This document shows, one piece after another, positions 48,927 to 57,703 of a stretch of 64,000 nt of DNA. The notes beneath the pieces are model-generated. The model saw nothing but the letters and a program-made list of their open reading frames with translations, was not told the origin of the DNA and made no database searches. Source of the stretch: Lactobacillus kimbladii (GTDB lineage Bacteria > Bacillota > Bacilli > Lactobacillales > Lactobacillaceae); contig NZ_KQ034007.1 in NCBI RefSeq assembly GCF_000970755.1, positions 1,222,037 through 1,286,036 of the forward strand, read 5' to 3'. The position numbers and the translations under genes are program-made. Every line of letters starts with the position of its first letter. Positions within the stretch are counted from its first letter, which is position 1.

Positions 48927-51605
48927 TTACTTCGCATCAAACCAGTTATGACCATATCCAGAGTCAGCTACAAGAGGTATATCAAGCCTTACAGCGGATT
49001 GCATAACTTCCGGCACAATTTTTTTAATTGTTTCTAATTCATCCTTTGGTACATCAAAAATTAATTCATCATGCACCTGAACCACCATTTTAGTCTTTAA
49101 ATGCAATTCATCCAACTTTTTCTGCATGTTAATCATCGCAATTTTGATTATATCTGCAGCTGAACCTTGAATAGGAGAATTGATGGCTGTCCTTTCGGCA
49201 AATGAACGGACGTTATAATTTTTAGCATGAATGTCTGGTAAATAACGTCTTCTATGCATTATTGTCTCGGCATAACCTTTTTCACGTGCCACTTGCACAG
49301 CTTTATTCATATATTCTTTAACTTGCGGATACTGCTCAAAGTAATTATCAATAAACTCCTTAGCCTTTTTACGGCTAATATTAAGATTCTTAGACAAGCC
49401 ATAATCAGAGATACCATATACAATACCGAAATTAACTGCTTTAGCTCTACGCCGCATTAGCGGAGTCACATCATCGGTTGATTTGAGATGAAAAATGCGC
49501 ATGGCCGTATGAGCATGGATATCATAACCCGTTCTAAAAGCTTCCTGCATCTGTTCATCACCGGAAACTTGTGCCAAGACTCGCAATTCAATTTGAGAAT
49601 AATCACATGAGAAAATATAACCGTCTGGTTCACTAGGCACAAAAGCTTTTCTAATTTGCTTTCCTTCTTCCGTTCTGGTAGGAATATTTTGTAAATTAGG
49701 GTCAACTGAGGACAAGCGACCAGTAGCGGTCAAGGTTTGTAAATACCTGGTGTGAACGCGACCGTCTTTTTGGATAACATCTAGCAAGCCATTAACATAG
49801 GTAGATTGAATTTTAGCTATTTGTCTGTAAGTCAAAATTTGCTCAATGATAGGATTCTCATCCTTTAACTGGTTTAAAACATCAACAGAAGTTGAATAGC
49901 CAGTTTTGGTCTTTTTAATTGGCTTCAAGCCCATCTTTTCAAACAAAATATGACCCAATTGCTTAGGAGAATTAATATTAAATTCTTCACCAGCTTCATC
50001 ATAAATTTGTTGTTCCATTTTCTTGAGGTCAACCGCAAATTCATCTTGCAGCTCAGTTAAAGTATTGGCTTGGACCTTAATACCATTTATTTCCATGACT
50101 GACAAAACTCTTGCAACTGGTATTTCAATATTTGCATAAAGATCATCCTGCTCATGCTCTTTTAATTTTGCCAGTAATGTCTCTTTTAGATTTTCAATAG
50201 CTGCTATTTTACCAGCTAAATGGTTAAACAAAACTTGATCATCTTTTGGTATATGAACGCTTTTGCCTTTGCCATAAACATCATAATCGCTTTTAACCGA
50301 ATTATCGCCGTACATACGACAGATTTCACCCATATCGTCAGAATTGTTTTCATTATTAATCAAATATGAAGCAAGTAGCATATCATAATCAATGTTGCGA
50401 GCTTGAATACCCAATCGGTTCAAACCTACAGTTGTTCTTTTTAGGTCAAACACGTTTTTAGAAACTTTATCACTCTCAAGTAAGTTTTTAAGTTTATTTT
50501 CCTTTAAAAGCTCGACGTTGCGGCTAACAAATATTTTTTGATCAATTTTTAAAGCAAAGCCAACAAACTTGGCTAAATGATAGTTAGCACCAAGCATTCC
50601 CAGATAAAAAGTAATAGTTTGACCATCAGTAACAGCAAAATTATTGATATCATTTTCTTTAAGTTCGGTAAAAGCAACTGCTTTAGCATTTGCCTTTTCA
50701 GACTGATCTTGTGGTTGACTTTCTCCATCCGGATTTAGTTCACTCAAAAACTTCCGGAAATTCATTCTTTCATAGAATCTACGCAATTTTTGATAATCTA
50801 CTTCACCCCTTTTAACATCATCAATCCCAATGGTTAAAGGAGCATGACGATCAATAGTAGCTAATTTTTTACCTAAAAGAGCCTTATCTTTATCATTGAT
50901 AAGGTTTTCTTTCATTTTAGATGGCTTCATATCATCTATATGATCATAAAGATTTTCAACCGTACCATATTCCTGAATAAGTTGTGAAGCTTTTTTTGGC
51001 CCAATTTTAGTCACACCAGGGTAATTATCAGAATTATCACCCATTAATGCTTTCATATCAATAAATTCTGTTGGAGTAACACCGTTAACTTCTTTCATGT
51101 GCTCTGGTGTGTATGACTCTAAATTAAGGACACCAGACTTAGTGACCATAACTGTTGTTTGAGGTGAAGCTAGTTGTGTTAAATCTTTGTCTCCTGTGAC
51201 CACAGTAATTTTAAAGCCTGCCTTTTCTCCCTTAGTGACAAAAGTGCCAATAATATCATCGGCTTCATAGTTATCAAGTTCATATGTGGACAAGCCCAAA
51301 TCATGCAAAAGCTCCTGAATATATGGCAGTTGTTCAGATAATTCTGATGGAGTCTTTTGTCTACCGCCTTTATAATCCGCATACATCTTGTTTCTAAAAG
51401 TAGTTTTGCCCGCATCAAAAGCAACCAAAACATAGTCAGGCTCGACATCGTTTAATACAACATCAAGCATGTTTTTAAACGTATAAATGGCGTTAGTATG
51501 CAATCCTTCAGGATTTCTGAAATTTTCAAGTTGGCGGTATAGTGCATAGAAAGCACGAAAAGCAACTGAATTACCATCAATTAAAAGTAATTTTTTATCA
51601 GCCAT
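48927..51605 (-). CDS. polA: DNA polymerase I
   Basis: 892 residues. The 5'-3' exonuclease domain (residues about 1-290, with IDGNSVAFRAF and MALMGDNSDNYPG-like DMKALMGDNSDN) is complete. The middle 3'-5' exonuclease fold is present but I find no DxE motif I, so proofreading is probably lost as in Bst polymerase. The polymerase domain has motif A DYSQIELRVLAQ, motif B RRRAKAVNFGIVYG and motif C VQVHDEL. It heads the polA-mutM-coaE-nrdR-dnaB-dnaI run. Confidence 0.96.
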   Translation of the reverse strand: MADKKLLLIDGNSVAFRAFYALYRQLENFRNPEGLHTNAIYTFKNMLDVVLNDVEPDYVLVAFDAGKTTFRNKMYADYKGGRQKTPSELSEQLPYIQELLHDLGLSTYELDNYEADDIIGTFVTKGEKAGFKITVVTGDKDLTQLASPQTTVMVTKSGVLNLESYTPEHMKEVNGVTPTEFIDMKALMGDNSDNYPGVTKIGPKKASQLIQEYGTVENLYDHIDDMKPSKMKENLINDKDKALLGKKLATIDRHAPLTIGIDDVKRGEVDYQKLRRFYERMNFRKFLSELNPDGESQPQDQSEKANAKAVAFTELKENDINNFAVTDGQTITFYLGMLGANYHLAKFVGFALKIDQKIFVSRNVELLKENKLKNLLESDKVSKNVFDLKRTTVGLNRLGIQARNIDYDMLLASYLINNENNSDDMGEICRMYGDNSVKSDYDVYGKGKSVHIPKDDQVLFNHLAGKIAAIENLKETLLAKLKEHEQDDLYANIEIPVARVLSVMEINGIKVQANTLTELQDEFAVDLKKMEQQIYDEAGEEFNINSPKQLGHILFEKMGLKPIKKTKTGYSTSVDVLNQLKDENPIIEQILTYRQIAKIQSTYVNGLLDVIQKDGRVHTRYLQTLTATGRLSSVDPNLQNIPTRTEEGKQIRKAFVPSEPDGYIFSCDYSQIELRVLAQVSGDEQMQEAFRTGYDIHAHTAMRIFHLKSTDDVTPLMRRRAKAVNFGIVYGISDYGLSKNLNISRKKAKEFIDNYFEQYPQVKEYMNKAVQVAREKGYAETIMHRRRYLPDIHAKNYNVRSFAERTAINSPIQGSAADIIKIAMINMQKKLDELHLKTKMVVQVHDELIFDVPKDELETIKKIVPEVMQSAVRLDIPLVADSGYGHNWFDAK

Positions 51606-51784
51606 TTGATCTCCTTACAATTAAACCAAGTTTCTTTATTCAACTACCATTTTAACAGTTTTTCCATGGATCTTGCATAATACTGATTTTTTAACAAATT
51701 AGTTATATTTAGTTTCTCTCTTAAGATTATCACTTCCTATTTTGCTTATTTCACTTTTTGTATAGGATTTTTAGAACTTTTTTA

Positions 51785-51820
51785 AACAAAAACATCAAAC
51801 TCCTATTGGGTTTGATGTTT
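51785..51820 (-). terminator. Terminator after the DeoR-family gene
   Basis: Perfect arms AAACATCAAAC / GTTTGATGTTT (51790-51800 with 51810-51820) are followed on the minus strand by a T-rich tail. It closes the sugar operon. Confidence 0.8.
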
Positions 51821-51857
51821 CTACTAAATATAATCTTAATTAACTTTTATGTTTTAG

Positions 51858-52595
51858 TTACGGACAAATAATCTTTGTTTCTTTAGCAATCTGAGAATCA
51901 TTATCATTAGAAATTAGGATTGCGTCTTTTAATTCTAAAGCCTGAACATTTGAAGATACGCCAAACTTGCTAGAATCAGCCAATATAAAAGACTGTGAAG
52001 TTCTTTTTGCGATTAACTGCTTCTTTATTGCTTCATCAAATTGTGGTGTGGTGTATCCATTATTAATATCAACACCATTCATGCCAAAAAAAGCTTTATC
52101 AAAACGGAGCCTGGATAGTAAATCATTAGTTAATGCGCCAGTAAGTGAAGAAGTGACTCCGTTATAATTGCCACCTATTAAAACTATTTTAGCCTTAAAA
52201 TTACCAACAATATGACATACTTGTGTATTTGTAGTATAAATTGTGATTCGCTTATTTTTTATTTTATCAAGAAGCAGAGTACATGTTGTACCTGAATCCA
52301 CATATATTGCATTGCTATCATGAATCTCCTGGGCAGCTAAAGCAGCAATTTGTTTTTTCTCCTTTTGGTACTTATGTTCCTTTTTAGTGAATTCGACTTC
52401 TCCAGAACCGTTACTTAGCCTGACAGCTCCGCCAAATAAATATTCAATTTTTCCTTCATCTTCTAACGTTTTGATATCTCTTCTTAATGTTGAAATAGAT
52501 ACATTGGGTATTTGTTTATGAAGTTCATCCAGTTTGCTCAAATTTTTGTTTTCTAAAATTTTTAAGATTTGATTTTGTCTTTCGATCGGAAGCAA
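51858..52595 (-). CDS. DeoR-family transcriptional regulator (TTG start)
   Basis: 245 residues: N-terminal HTH beginning LPIERQNQILKILEN and ISTLRRDIKTLEDEG, then a DeoR C-terminal sensor domain with IYVDSGTTCTLL and the closing phospho-sugar-binding loops (GMNGVDINNGYTTPQFDEA). The start is TTG at 52595 behind AAGGAG; no ATG fits. It is the last gene of the sugar operon. A TATAAT upstream (about 52640) suggests an extra weak promoter. It probably senses the sugar phosphate made by the PTS. Confidence 0.88.
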   Translation of the reverse strand: MLPIERQNQILKILENKNLSKLDELHKQIPNVSISTLRRDIKTLEDEGKIEYLFGGAVRLSNGSGEVEFTKKEHKYQKEKKQIAALAAQEIHDSNAIYVDSGTTCTLLLDKIKNKRITIYTTNTQVCHIVGNFKAKIVLIGGNYNGVTSSLTGALTNDLLSRLRFDKAFFGMNGVDINNGYTTPQFDEAIKKQLIAKRTSQSFILADSSKFGVSSNVQALELKDAILISNDNDSQIAKETKIICP

Positions 52596-52661
52596 TTTAT
52601 TCTCTTCTCCTTATATGCATAAGTGTTTTGCTCCCTTAATTATACCCCATCTAACTTTATT

Positions 52662-54035
52662 TTAAGCAAGACGCTCATCTTTTTTGGTAACAATAAAGCC
52701 AAGAATGATTCCGACAATTACAGAAATCCCCAATCCTATCATCGCATTTAAGAAGTTATTGCTATTTTTAGCTACAAAAGCCGGAAAAGTTGTTACCGAA
52801 CCAAAAACGAATGCGTTTGTAAATACCTTTGTTAGTCCTAGATAAGCTCCGCCAACGGCACCAGCAATCATTTGTGCTGCCCATATTTTTCTGTTTTTTA
52901 CCAGTAAACCAAATAATGTTGGTTCTATTATTGCAGAAAGGCAAATTGTTATTACTCCAGTTAAAGAAAAGCTCTTTAGCTCTTTATTTCGCGTTTTAAG
53001 CCAAACTCCTATAGCAGCTCCGATAACACCAAAATTGCAGGCAAAGGTTAATGGACAAATAAAATCAAAGCCTTGTGTAGCAATATTATTAATCATTATT
53101 GGATTTACAGCCCAGTGAATTCCAAAAGATACCAGGAAACTCCATCCACCACCAACAACTACTCCAGCAAGCAGTGGAACATTTTTAATTAACCAATTAA
53201 CTACATCTGCAACAAATTGACCACCATATACACCGAGTGGACCAATAACAATTACAGTCAGTGGCACCATAACTAGAAGACAAACGAGTGGCACAACCAC
53301 AAGCTCCAAATCTTTACTGACGTGTTTATCTAACCACTTATACAAATATGAATAAGCCCAGATAGAAATTAAAATTGGAACTACTGTTGAATTGTAATTC
53401 ATTAAAACAACTGGAATACCCAAGAATGAAGTCATTGCACCATTTCCATGGGTACCCATTAATTGAATGAAATCTGGATATAAAAGTGCGCCGGCAATTA
53501 ATGCAGCAATGTAAGGGCTGACTTTAAATCTTCGTGCAGCCGAAAAAGCTAACAGAATGGGCAAAAAATAAAATACGGCTTTTGAAGCAGCAGTCAAGAT
53601 GACAAAAGTACCACTTTTCTGACTGATCCATCCTATTTGGCTGCAGAACAAAAGTAAGCCATATAAAATTCCCGATCCTGCAAGGGCTGGAAGCAGTGGT
53701 GAAAAAATACCGGCAATTGCCGCAAATAAGGCATTGACATATCCTTTAAACCCATGAGGTTTGATTTGCGTACTAACTTCATTATCAGTACTTCCATTGA
53801 CAAGCTTTTCAAATTCATCAAAAACTTTCGGTACTTCAAGACCAATTAATACCTGATATTGTCCACCACCCTTTGAAACATTAATTACACCATCTACTGC
53901 CTTTACTTTGGCATCATCAATATTTTCATTTTTTAAATTCAATCGTAACCTGGTTGCACAATGTGTCATATTAGAAATATTACTTGGTCCGCCAACGGCA
54001 TCCAAAATACCTCGTGCAGTTTCTCTGTAATCCAT
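52662..54035 (-). CDS. PTS sugar transporter, EIIBC (glucose/beta-glucoside superfamily)
   Basis: 457 residues from ATG 54035, with GGAGG ahead. The EIIB domain carries the phospho-cysteine C26 in MTHCATRLRL. The EIIC domain with about ten membrane helices follows, including the GIHWAVNPIMINNIA motif. There is no EIIA domain, so it must borrow one from another protein. Sucrose, trehalose, beta-glucoside and N-acetylmuramate EIIBC all share this layout; substrate unassigned. It lies 38 nt downstream of the isomerase gene. Confidence 0.9.
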   Translation of the reverse strand: MDYRETARGILDAVGGPSNISNMTHCATRLRLNLKNENIDDAKVKAVDGVINVSKGGGQYQVLIGLEVPKVFDEFEKLVNGSTDNEVSTQIKPHGFKGYVNALFAAIAGIFSPLLPALAGSGILYGLLLFCSQIGWISQKSGTFVILTAASKAVFYFLPILLAFSAARRFKVSPYIAALIAGALLYPDFIQLMGTHGNGAMTSFLGIPVVLMNYNSTVVPILISIWAYSYLYKWLDKHVSKDLELVVVPLVCLLVMVPLTVIVIGPLGVYGGQFVADVVNWLIKNVPLLAGVVVGGGWSFLVSFGIHWAVNPIMINNIATQGFDFICPLTFACNFGVIGAAIGVWLKTRNKELKSFSLTGVITICLSAIIEPTLFGLLVKNRKIWAAQMIAGAVGGAYLGLTKVFTNAFVFGSVTTFPAFVAKNSNNFLNAMIGLGISVIVGIILGFIVTKKDERLA

Positions 54036-54073
54036 TTTTTGCCTCCAAAAATACAATTTTTAAATTAAAATAG

Positions 54074-55012
54074 TTATTTTTTTATAAAATCTAACAATAG
54101 ATCTCTTGCTTTTATTGCATCATTTTCATTAATCACTTTGTCTATTTTTTCCATGCCCACTCGGTCAAGCAGATTTAAAAAGTATTTCAACATTTCGATA
54201 TTTTTACTAGTTTCTTGACTAGGGTCTTCGATTACTGGAGCTGTGTCAAAATAGTACATGCCATCAAAATGATATTTTTTCATATAATAGAGAAATTCTA
54301 AGGTTTTAAATGGAGTAACGGTACCGACCATTAAGCCGTCATCATGGACACCATAGCCGTCATTAATATGAACCCCAAATAATTCACCACGACTGGCAAA
54401 AATTTCAGATCCCATAGCCGGGTTTTCATGTTTCATTAGCATGTGACAATAATCTAAAAGAACGCCAAAGTTTTTACGGTTGATATCTTTTAGAATCATT
54501 CCCAAAGTTCCCATGCTGTCCACAAAAGCATAGGCACGGGGCTCATAAGGTTTATATTCAATACTAAATTTAATATCAGGCGCATAATCTGCGATTTCTT
54601 GACAAGCTTTGACAATTCTATGCCAAACTTTTAAATAATCAATTTGAAAGCTGTAGTCAAAACCATCATGAGCACTCCAGATATTAATCATTGAACCGCC
54701 AATCTCTCGGCAATAATCCACTGCCTGCTTACACATTTCAATTGCATCCTGATAGATCTTATCGTTTAAATTCCCGAGATCACCGTTAAGGTAATGACCT
54801 TCAAATCTCATTTCCATTCCGTTAGGACGCAAACCGTTTTCGTCTAACATTTTCTTCATGTCTCGTGCCGGAATCCCAATAGTCTGTTGAGGGAAATTAA
54901 TATCTACATAATTAATTCCAACTTTTTTCAGTTCACCAAAAACCTTATCAATCTTATTGTCATAATGTGGCAAGTAAGCATTTAACCTTGTTGCAGTTTT
55001 TATTTCTTTCAT
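54074..55012 (-). CDS. Sugar isomerase/epimerase of the xylose-isomerase-like TIM barrel, L-rhamnose isomerase-like
   Basis: 312 residues. Putative metal ligands are E152 (SIEYKP), D187 and H190 (LLDYCHM), H215 (GVHIND), D224/D225 and D256 (YFDTAP). The E-D spacing of 35 residues and the D-x2-H pattern match the two-metal site of Pseudomonas stutzeri L-rhamnose isomerase (E219, D254, H257, H281, D327), rather than the E-D-H-E set of 3-epimerases. First gene of the operon, behind a promoter with a cre. The substrate is unknown; a free or phosphorylated sugar is possible. Confidence 0.82.
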   Translation of the reverse strand: MKEIKTATRLNAYLPHYDNKIDKVFGELKKVGINYVDINFPQQTIGIPARDMKKMLDENGLRPNGMEMRFEGHYLNGDLGNLNDKIYQDAIEMCKQAVDYCREIGGSMINIWSAHDGFDYSFQIDYLKVWHRIVKACQEIADYAPDIKFSIEYKPYEPRAYAFVDSMGTLGMILKDINRKNFGVLLDYCHMLMKHENPAMGSEIFASRGELFGVHINDGYGVHDDGLMVGTVTPFKTLEFLYYMKKYHFDGMYYFDTAPVIEDPSQETSKNIEMLKYFLNLLDRVGMEKIDKVINENDAIKARDLLLDFIKK

Positions 55013-55032
55013 CAATTCGTCCTCTTTTCACT

Positions 55033-55047
55033 TGTTATCGTTTACAT
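55033..55047. promoter_or_regulatory. cre site of the sugar operon
   Basis: ATGTAAACGATAACA on the minus strand fits the cre consensus WTGNAARCGNWWWCA at every position. It overlaps the predicted transcript start, so CcpA binding should repress strongly. Confidence 0.85.
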
Positions 55048-55051
55048 TTTT

Positions 55052-55080
55052 ATTATATTTCATTTATTTCCATTTATCAA
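55052..55080 (-). promoter_or_regulatory. Promoter of the sugar isomerase-PTS-deoR operon
   Basis: TTGATA (55075-55080), 17 bp, TATAAT (55052-55057), with the cre immediately downstream and a repeat array overlapping and upstream. Confidence 0.85.
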
Positions 55081-55126
55081 TCATTATTTTTCATTTTATT
55101 TAATTATATTTCATTATTTTTCACAA
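55058..55126. repeat. Phased 10-bp repeats over the sugar operon promoter, candidate DeoR operator
   Basis: Read on the plus strand, units start at about 55067, 55077, 55087, 55097, 55107 and 55117, with TTTCATTT at 55058 before them. They share TWTTTCATTA, for example TTTCCATTTA, TATTTCATTA and TTTTTCACAA; the 55077 and 55097 units are weaker. Tandem direct repeats of about one helical turn are a known type of DeoR-family operator (as with IolR). The assignment to the operon's own regulator is inferred. Confidence 0.55.
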
Positions 55127-55145
55127 AATATCATAAATTTTGCGC

Positions 55146-55180
55146 AAAAAAATAGCCTTACTAGAGTTCTAGTAAAGCTA
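55146..55180 (-). terminator. Terminator after murC
   Basis: Minus-strand stem TAGCTTTACTAG / CTAGTAAGGCTA (55169-55180 with 55153-55164, one G-U pair) with a 4-nt loop and seven T's. Confidence 0.88.
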
Positions 55181-55190
55181 TAAAGTTAAA

Positions 55191-56501
55191 TTACAGTAAC
55201 TTTTCTAAAGCATCTTCATATTTCTGAATATCGCCAGCTCCCATAAAGACGATCACACTATTTCTGTTTTGAGCAAGATCTGCAATGTTATCAAGATCTA
55301 TCACTTCAGAACTAGGGATTTTAGCAACTAAATCACTACTTGAAATATCTCCATTGGCCTCTCTTGCTGAAGCATAAATCGGAGTCACATAAGCCTTGTC
55401 TACATCACGCAATATTTCTACAAAATCTTGCGCATATTTCTTCGTTCTGGAAAAAGTATGTGGTTGGAATACGACAACTAATTTCTTTTGTGGGAACTTT
55501 TGTCGTGCAGCCTGAATTGTTGCTTTCATTTCAGTTGGATGATGAGCATAATCATCAATAATATTGATATCACCGAAATCTTTTTCAGAAAAACGACGTT
55601 TTGCACCTTGATAAGTAAGTAGACCTTTTTGAATATCAGCTACAGGAATCTTTTCGGTGTAGGCAACAGCAATCACAGCTGTGGTATTTAAAATATTGTG
55701 ATCACCAAAAAGATGTATTTCAAACTCACCAACTTTTTTGCCATGAGTCATAACCGTAAAGGTCGATCCTTCAGTTGTTCTTCTAATATTGACAGCTTGA
55801 AAATCGTCATTATCTTCAAAACCATAAGTATATTTGAGAACATCAGAATGCAAGTCTCTCAATCTTTCATTACCACCCCAGACAAATAGTCCTTTTTTAG
55901 TCTGGTCTGCTGCAGTTTGAAAAGCTGAAGTATAATCAGCCTGATCCTTAAAATAATCCGGATGATCAAAATCAATGTTAGTCATAATTTGATAATCTGG
56001 ATGATAGGCTAAGAAATGACGTCGATATTCATCTGCTTCATAGACAAAGAAACGAGAATCCTTAACACCCTTGCCCTCTCCGTCACCTATTAAATAGGAC
56101 GTGGGTGCAGCTTCACCCAATACATGGGCTAAAAGACCGGTAGTAGAAGTTTTACCATGAGTTCCCGAAACACCAATGCTTGTATGCATTTTGATAATTT
56201 CTTCGACTGTATCAGGATAACTTTGCCAGGTAATGTTCTTATTTTCACAAGTTTTTACTTCTACGTTGTCATCTTTAAACGCATTTCCTTTAACGATAAT
56301 TTGTCCTGAATTTTTAATATTATTCGCACTAAATTCTTTAACTTCAATACCAGCTTTTTTTAGCGGTTCTTGGGTAAAAGTATACTTTTTAATATCGCTG
56401 CCAGCTACGTTAAAACCTAAATCATTTAACACTAAAGCTAAAGAAGCCATTCCAGTTCCTTTAATTCCGATAAACCAAATTTGCTTATTTTTATCTAACA
56501 T
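55191..56501 (-). CDS. murC: UDP-N-acetylmuramate--L-alanine ligase
   Basis: Adds the first amino acid of the peptidoglycan stem peptide. It is 436 residues: N-terminal UDP-binding fold (FIGIKGTGMASLALVL), ATP loop GVSGTHGKTSTTGL near residue 112, central DEYRRHF, and the C-terminal IIDDYAHHPTEMKATI. A single gene with its own terminator. Confidence 0.96.
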   Translation of the reverse strand: MLDKNKQIWFIGIKGTGMASLALVLNDLGFNVAGSDIKKYTFTQEPLKKAGIEVKEFSANNIKNSGQIIVKGNAFKDDNVEVKTCENKNITWQSYPDTVEEIIKMHTSIGVSGTHGKTSTTGLLAHVLGEAAPTSYLIGDGEGKGVKDSRFFVYEADEYRRHFLAYHPDYQIMTNIDFDHPDYFKDQADYTSAFQTAADQTKKGLFVWGGNERLRDLHSDVLKYTYGFEDNDDFQAVNIRRTTEGSTFTVMTHGKKVGEFEIHLFGDHNILNTTAVIAVAYTEKIPVADIQKGLLTYQGAKRRFSEKDFGDINIIDDYAHHPTEMKATIQAARQKFPQKKLVVVFQPHTFSRTKKYAQDFVEILRDVDKAYVTPIYASAREANGDISSSDLVAKIPSSEVIDLDNIADLAQNRNSVIVFMGAGDIQKYEDALEKLL

Positions 56502-56638
56502 TTACTGAACTCCAAAATTTTATCATTGCAGTTTATTTTACCATTACTGAGTCCAAAAAGCAGGATCATCAAAAAATTGCAATCAAATTTTAGCAATATG
56601 ACGATAAAACAACTAATGCAATTGACATTCTTTTTGCA

Positions 56639-56671
56639 ACAAAAAAGACCTTACCAAAACCTGATAAAGTC
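56639..56671 (-). terminator. Terminator after ytpR
   Basis: Minus-strand stem GACTTTATC / GGTAAGGTC (56663-56671 with 56647-56655) with a 7-nt loop and six T's. Confidence 0.75.
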
Positions 56672-56678
56672 CTCAGTG

Positions 56679-57326
56679 TTATAAAGTAATCTGACCGCTT
56701 GCTAAAAGTTCATCACACTTTTCGGAATCAAAGGCCTCTCCAACAGTAAATTCATTAGGAACTACCATAATTCCACGCTTTTGCGGTGCATGAGCTAAAC
56801 CCAATTCACGAGCAGAACAAATCATACCATAGGAATCCACATGACGGAGTTGACCTGGCCAAATCACTTGGCCATTAGGCATCAAAGTACCTGGCAAGGC
56901 AACAACCACTTTTTGTCCCTGCGCAATATTAGGTGCACCACAGACAATTTGATGTTCTTCACCATTGCCCACATCAACTTGTGTAACATGCAAATGATCA
57001 GAATCGGGATGTTTCTCACAACTTTTGACATAGCCATAAACAAGTGTTGGCTTGCCATAGGCAAGTTTATCAGTAAAACCAACTTCCGCCAGTTTTTCAT
57101 TTAAAGCAGTTAAATCATCATTTGACAGCTTAACTTGTCCATCTGGTAACTTATCGTAGTCAATTAGTTGATCAACGTTAAAAAAGTTATAACCGGTAAC
57201 ATTACCCTTTTCATCAGTAATGCGTGTAACATCACCTTTTTCGTCATATGCACTTTTACCCTTGTCTTGACCTAAAATTACAATCAAGGTATTAGGATAA
57301 CTTCTTTTATTAATACTAGTAATCAT
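56679..57326 (-). CDS. ytpR: YtpR family tRNA-binding-domain protein
   Basis: 215 residues: an N-terminal DUF4479 domain and a C-terminal EMAP-II-like OB fold (VKSCEKHPDSDHLHVTQVDVG ... QIVCGAPNI ... GMICSARELG), the same fold as the N-terminus of PheT in this window. Function unproven; free-standing tRNA binding is likely. It follows the thioredoxin-like gene by 21 nt, as ytpP-ytpR does in Bacillus. Confidence 0.92.
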   Translation of the reverse strand: MITSINKRSYPNTLIVILGQDKGKSAYDEKGDVTRITDEKGNVTGYNFFNVDQLIDYDKLPDGQVKLSNDDLTALNEKLAEVGFTDKLAYGKPTLVYGYVKSCEKHPDSDHLHVTQVDVGNGEEHQIVCGAPNIAQGQKVVVALPGTLMPNGQVIWPGQLRHVDSYGMICSARELGLAHAPQKRGIMVVPNEFTVGEAFDSEKCDELLASGQITL

Positions 57327-57347
57327 GAATCAATAATCCTCTTTCAC

Positions 57348-57668
57348 TTAGTCAAGTGACCGTAAAAAGCTTTCAACCTCATCTTTAGTTTTACGATCCT
57401 TATTAACTAGTCTACCAATTTCTTGACCATCTTGGTAGACCACAAAGGAAGGAATACCCATGATATTCATTTCCTTAGCTAGGTCAACTGAGCCATCACG
57501 ATCAATTTGATAAAATTTGCTATCGGAAAAATCTTTTTCGATTTCTGGCATGAACGGGTCTAAAAAACGACAGTCAGGGCACCAACCTGCTGAAAATTCC
57601 AAAACTACGCGACCATTTTTGGTAATAGAGTCTAATTTATCTTTGTTTAATTCTTTTATTTGTTCCAT
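57348..57668 (-). CDS. Thioredoxin-like protein (YtpP)
   Basis: 106 residues from ATG 57668; an in-frame ATG 18 nt upstream is possible, but AGAGG fits the inner start. Redox motif WCPDC lies near residue 30 and the cis-Pro in GIPSFVVY near residue 72. The CPDC centre differs from the CGPC of housekeeping thioredoxin, so this is the YtpP type. Sits between trmB and ytpR. Confidence 0.9.
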   Translation of the reverse strand: MEQIKELNKDKLDSITKNGRVVLEFSAGWCPDCRFLDPFMPEIEKDFSDSKFYQIDRDGSVDLAKEMNIMGIPSFVVYQDGQEIGRLVNKDRKTKDEVESFLRSLD

Positions 57669-57703
57669 TTTGAAAAAACCTCTCATTCATCACTCTTACT
57701 TAA

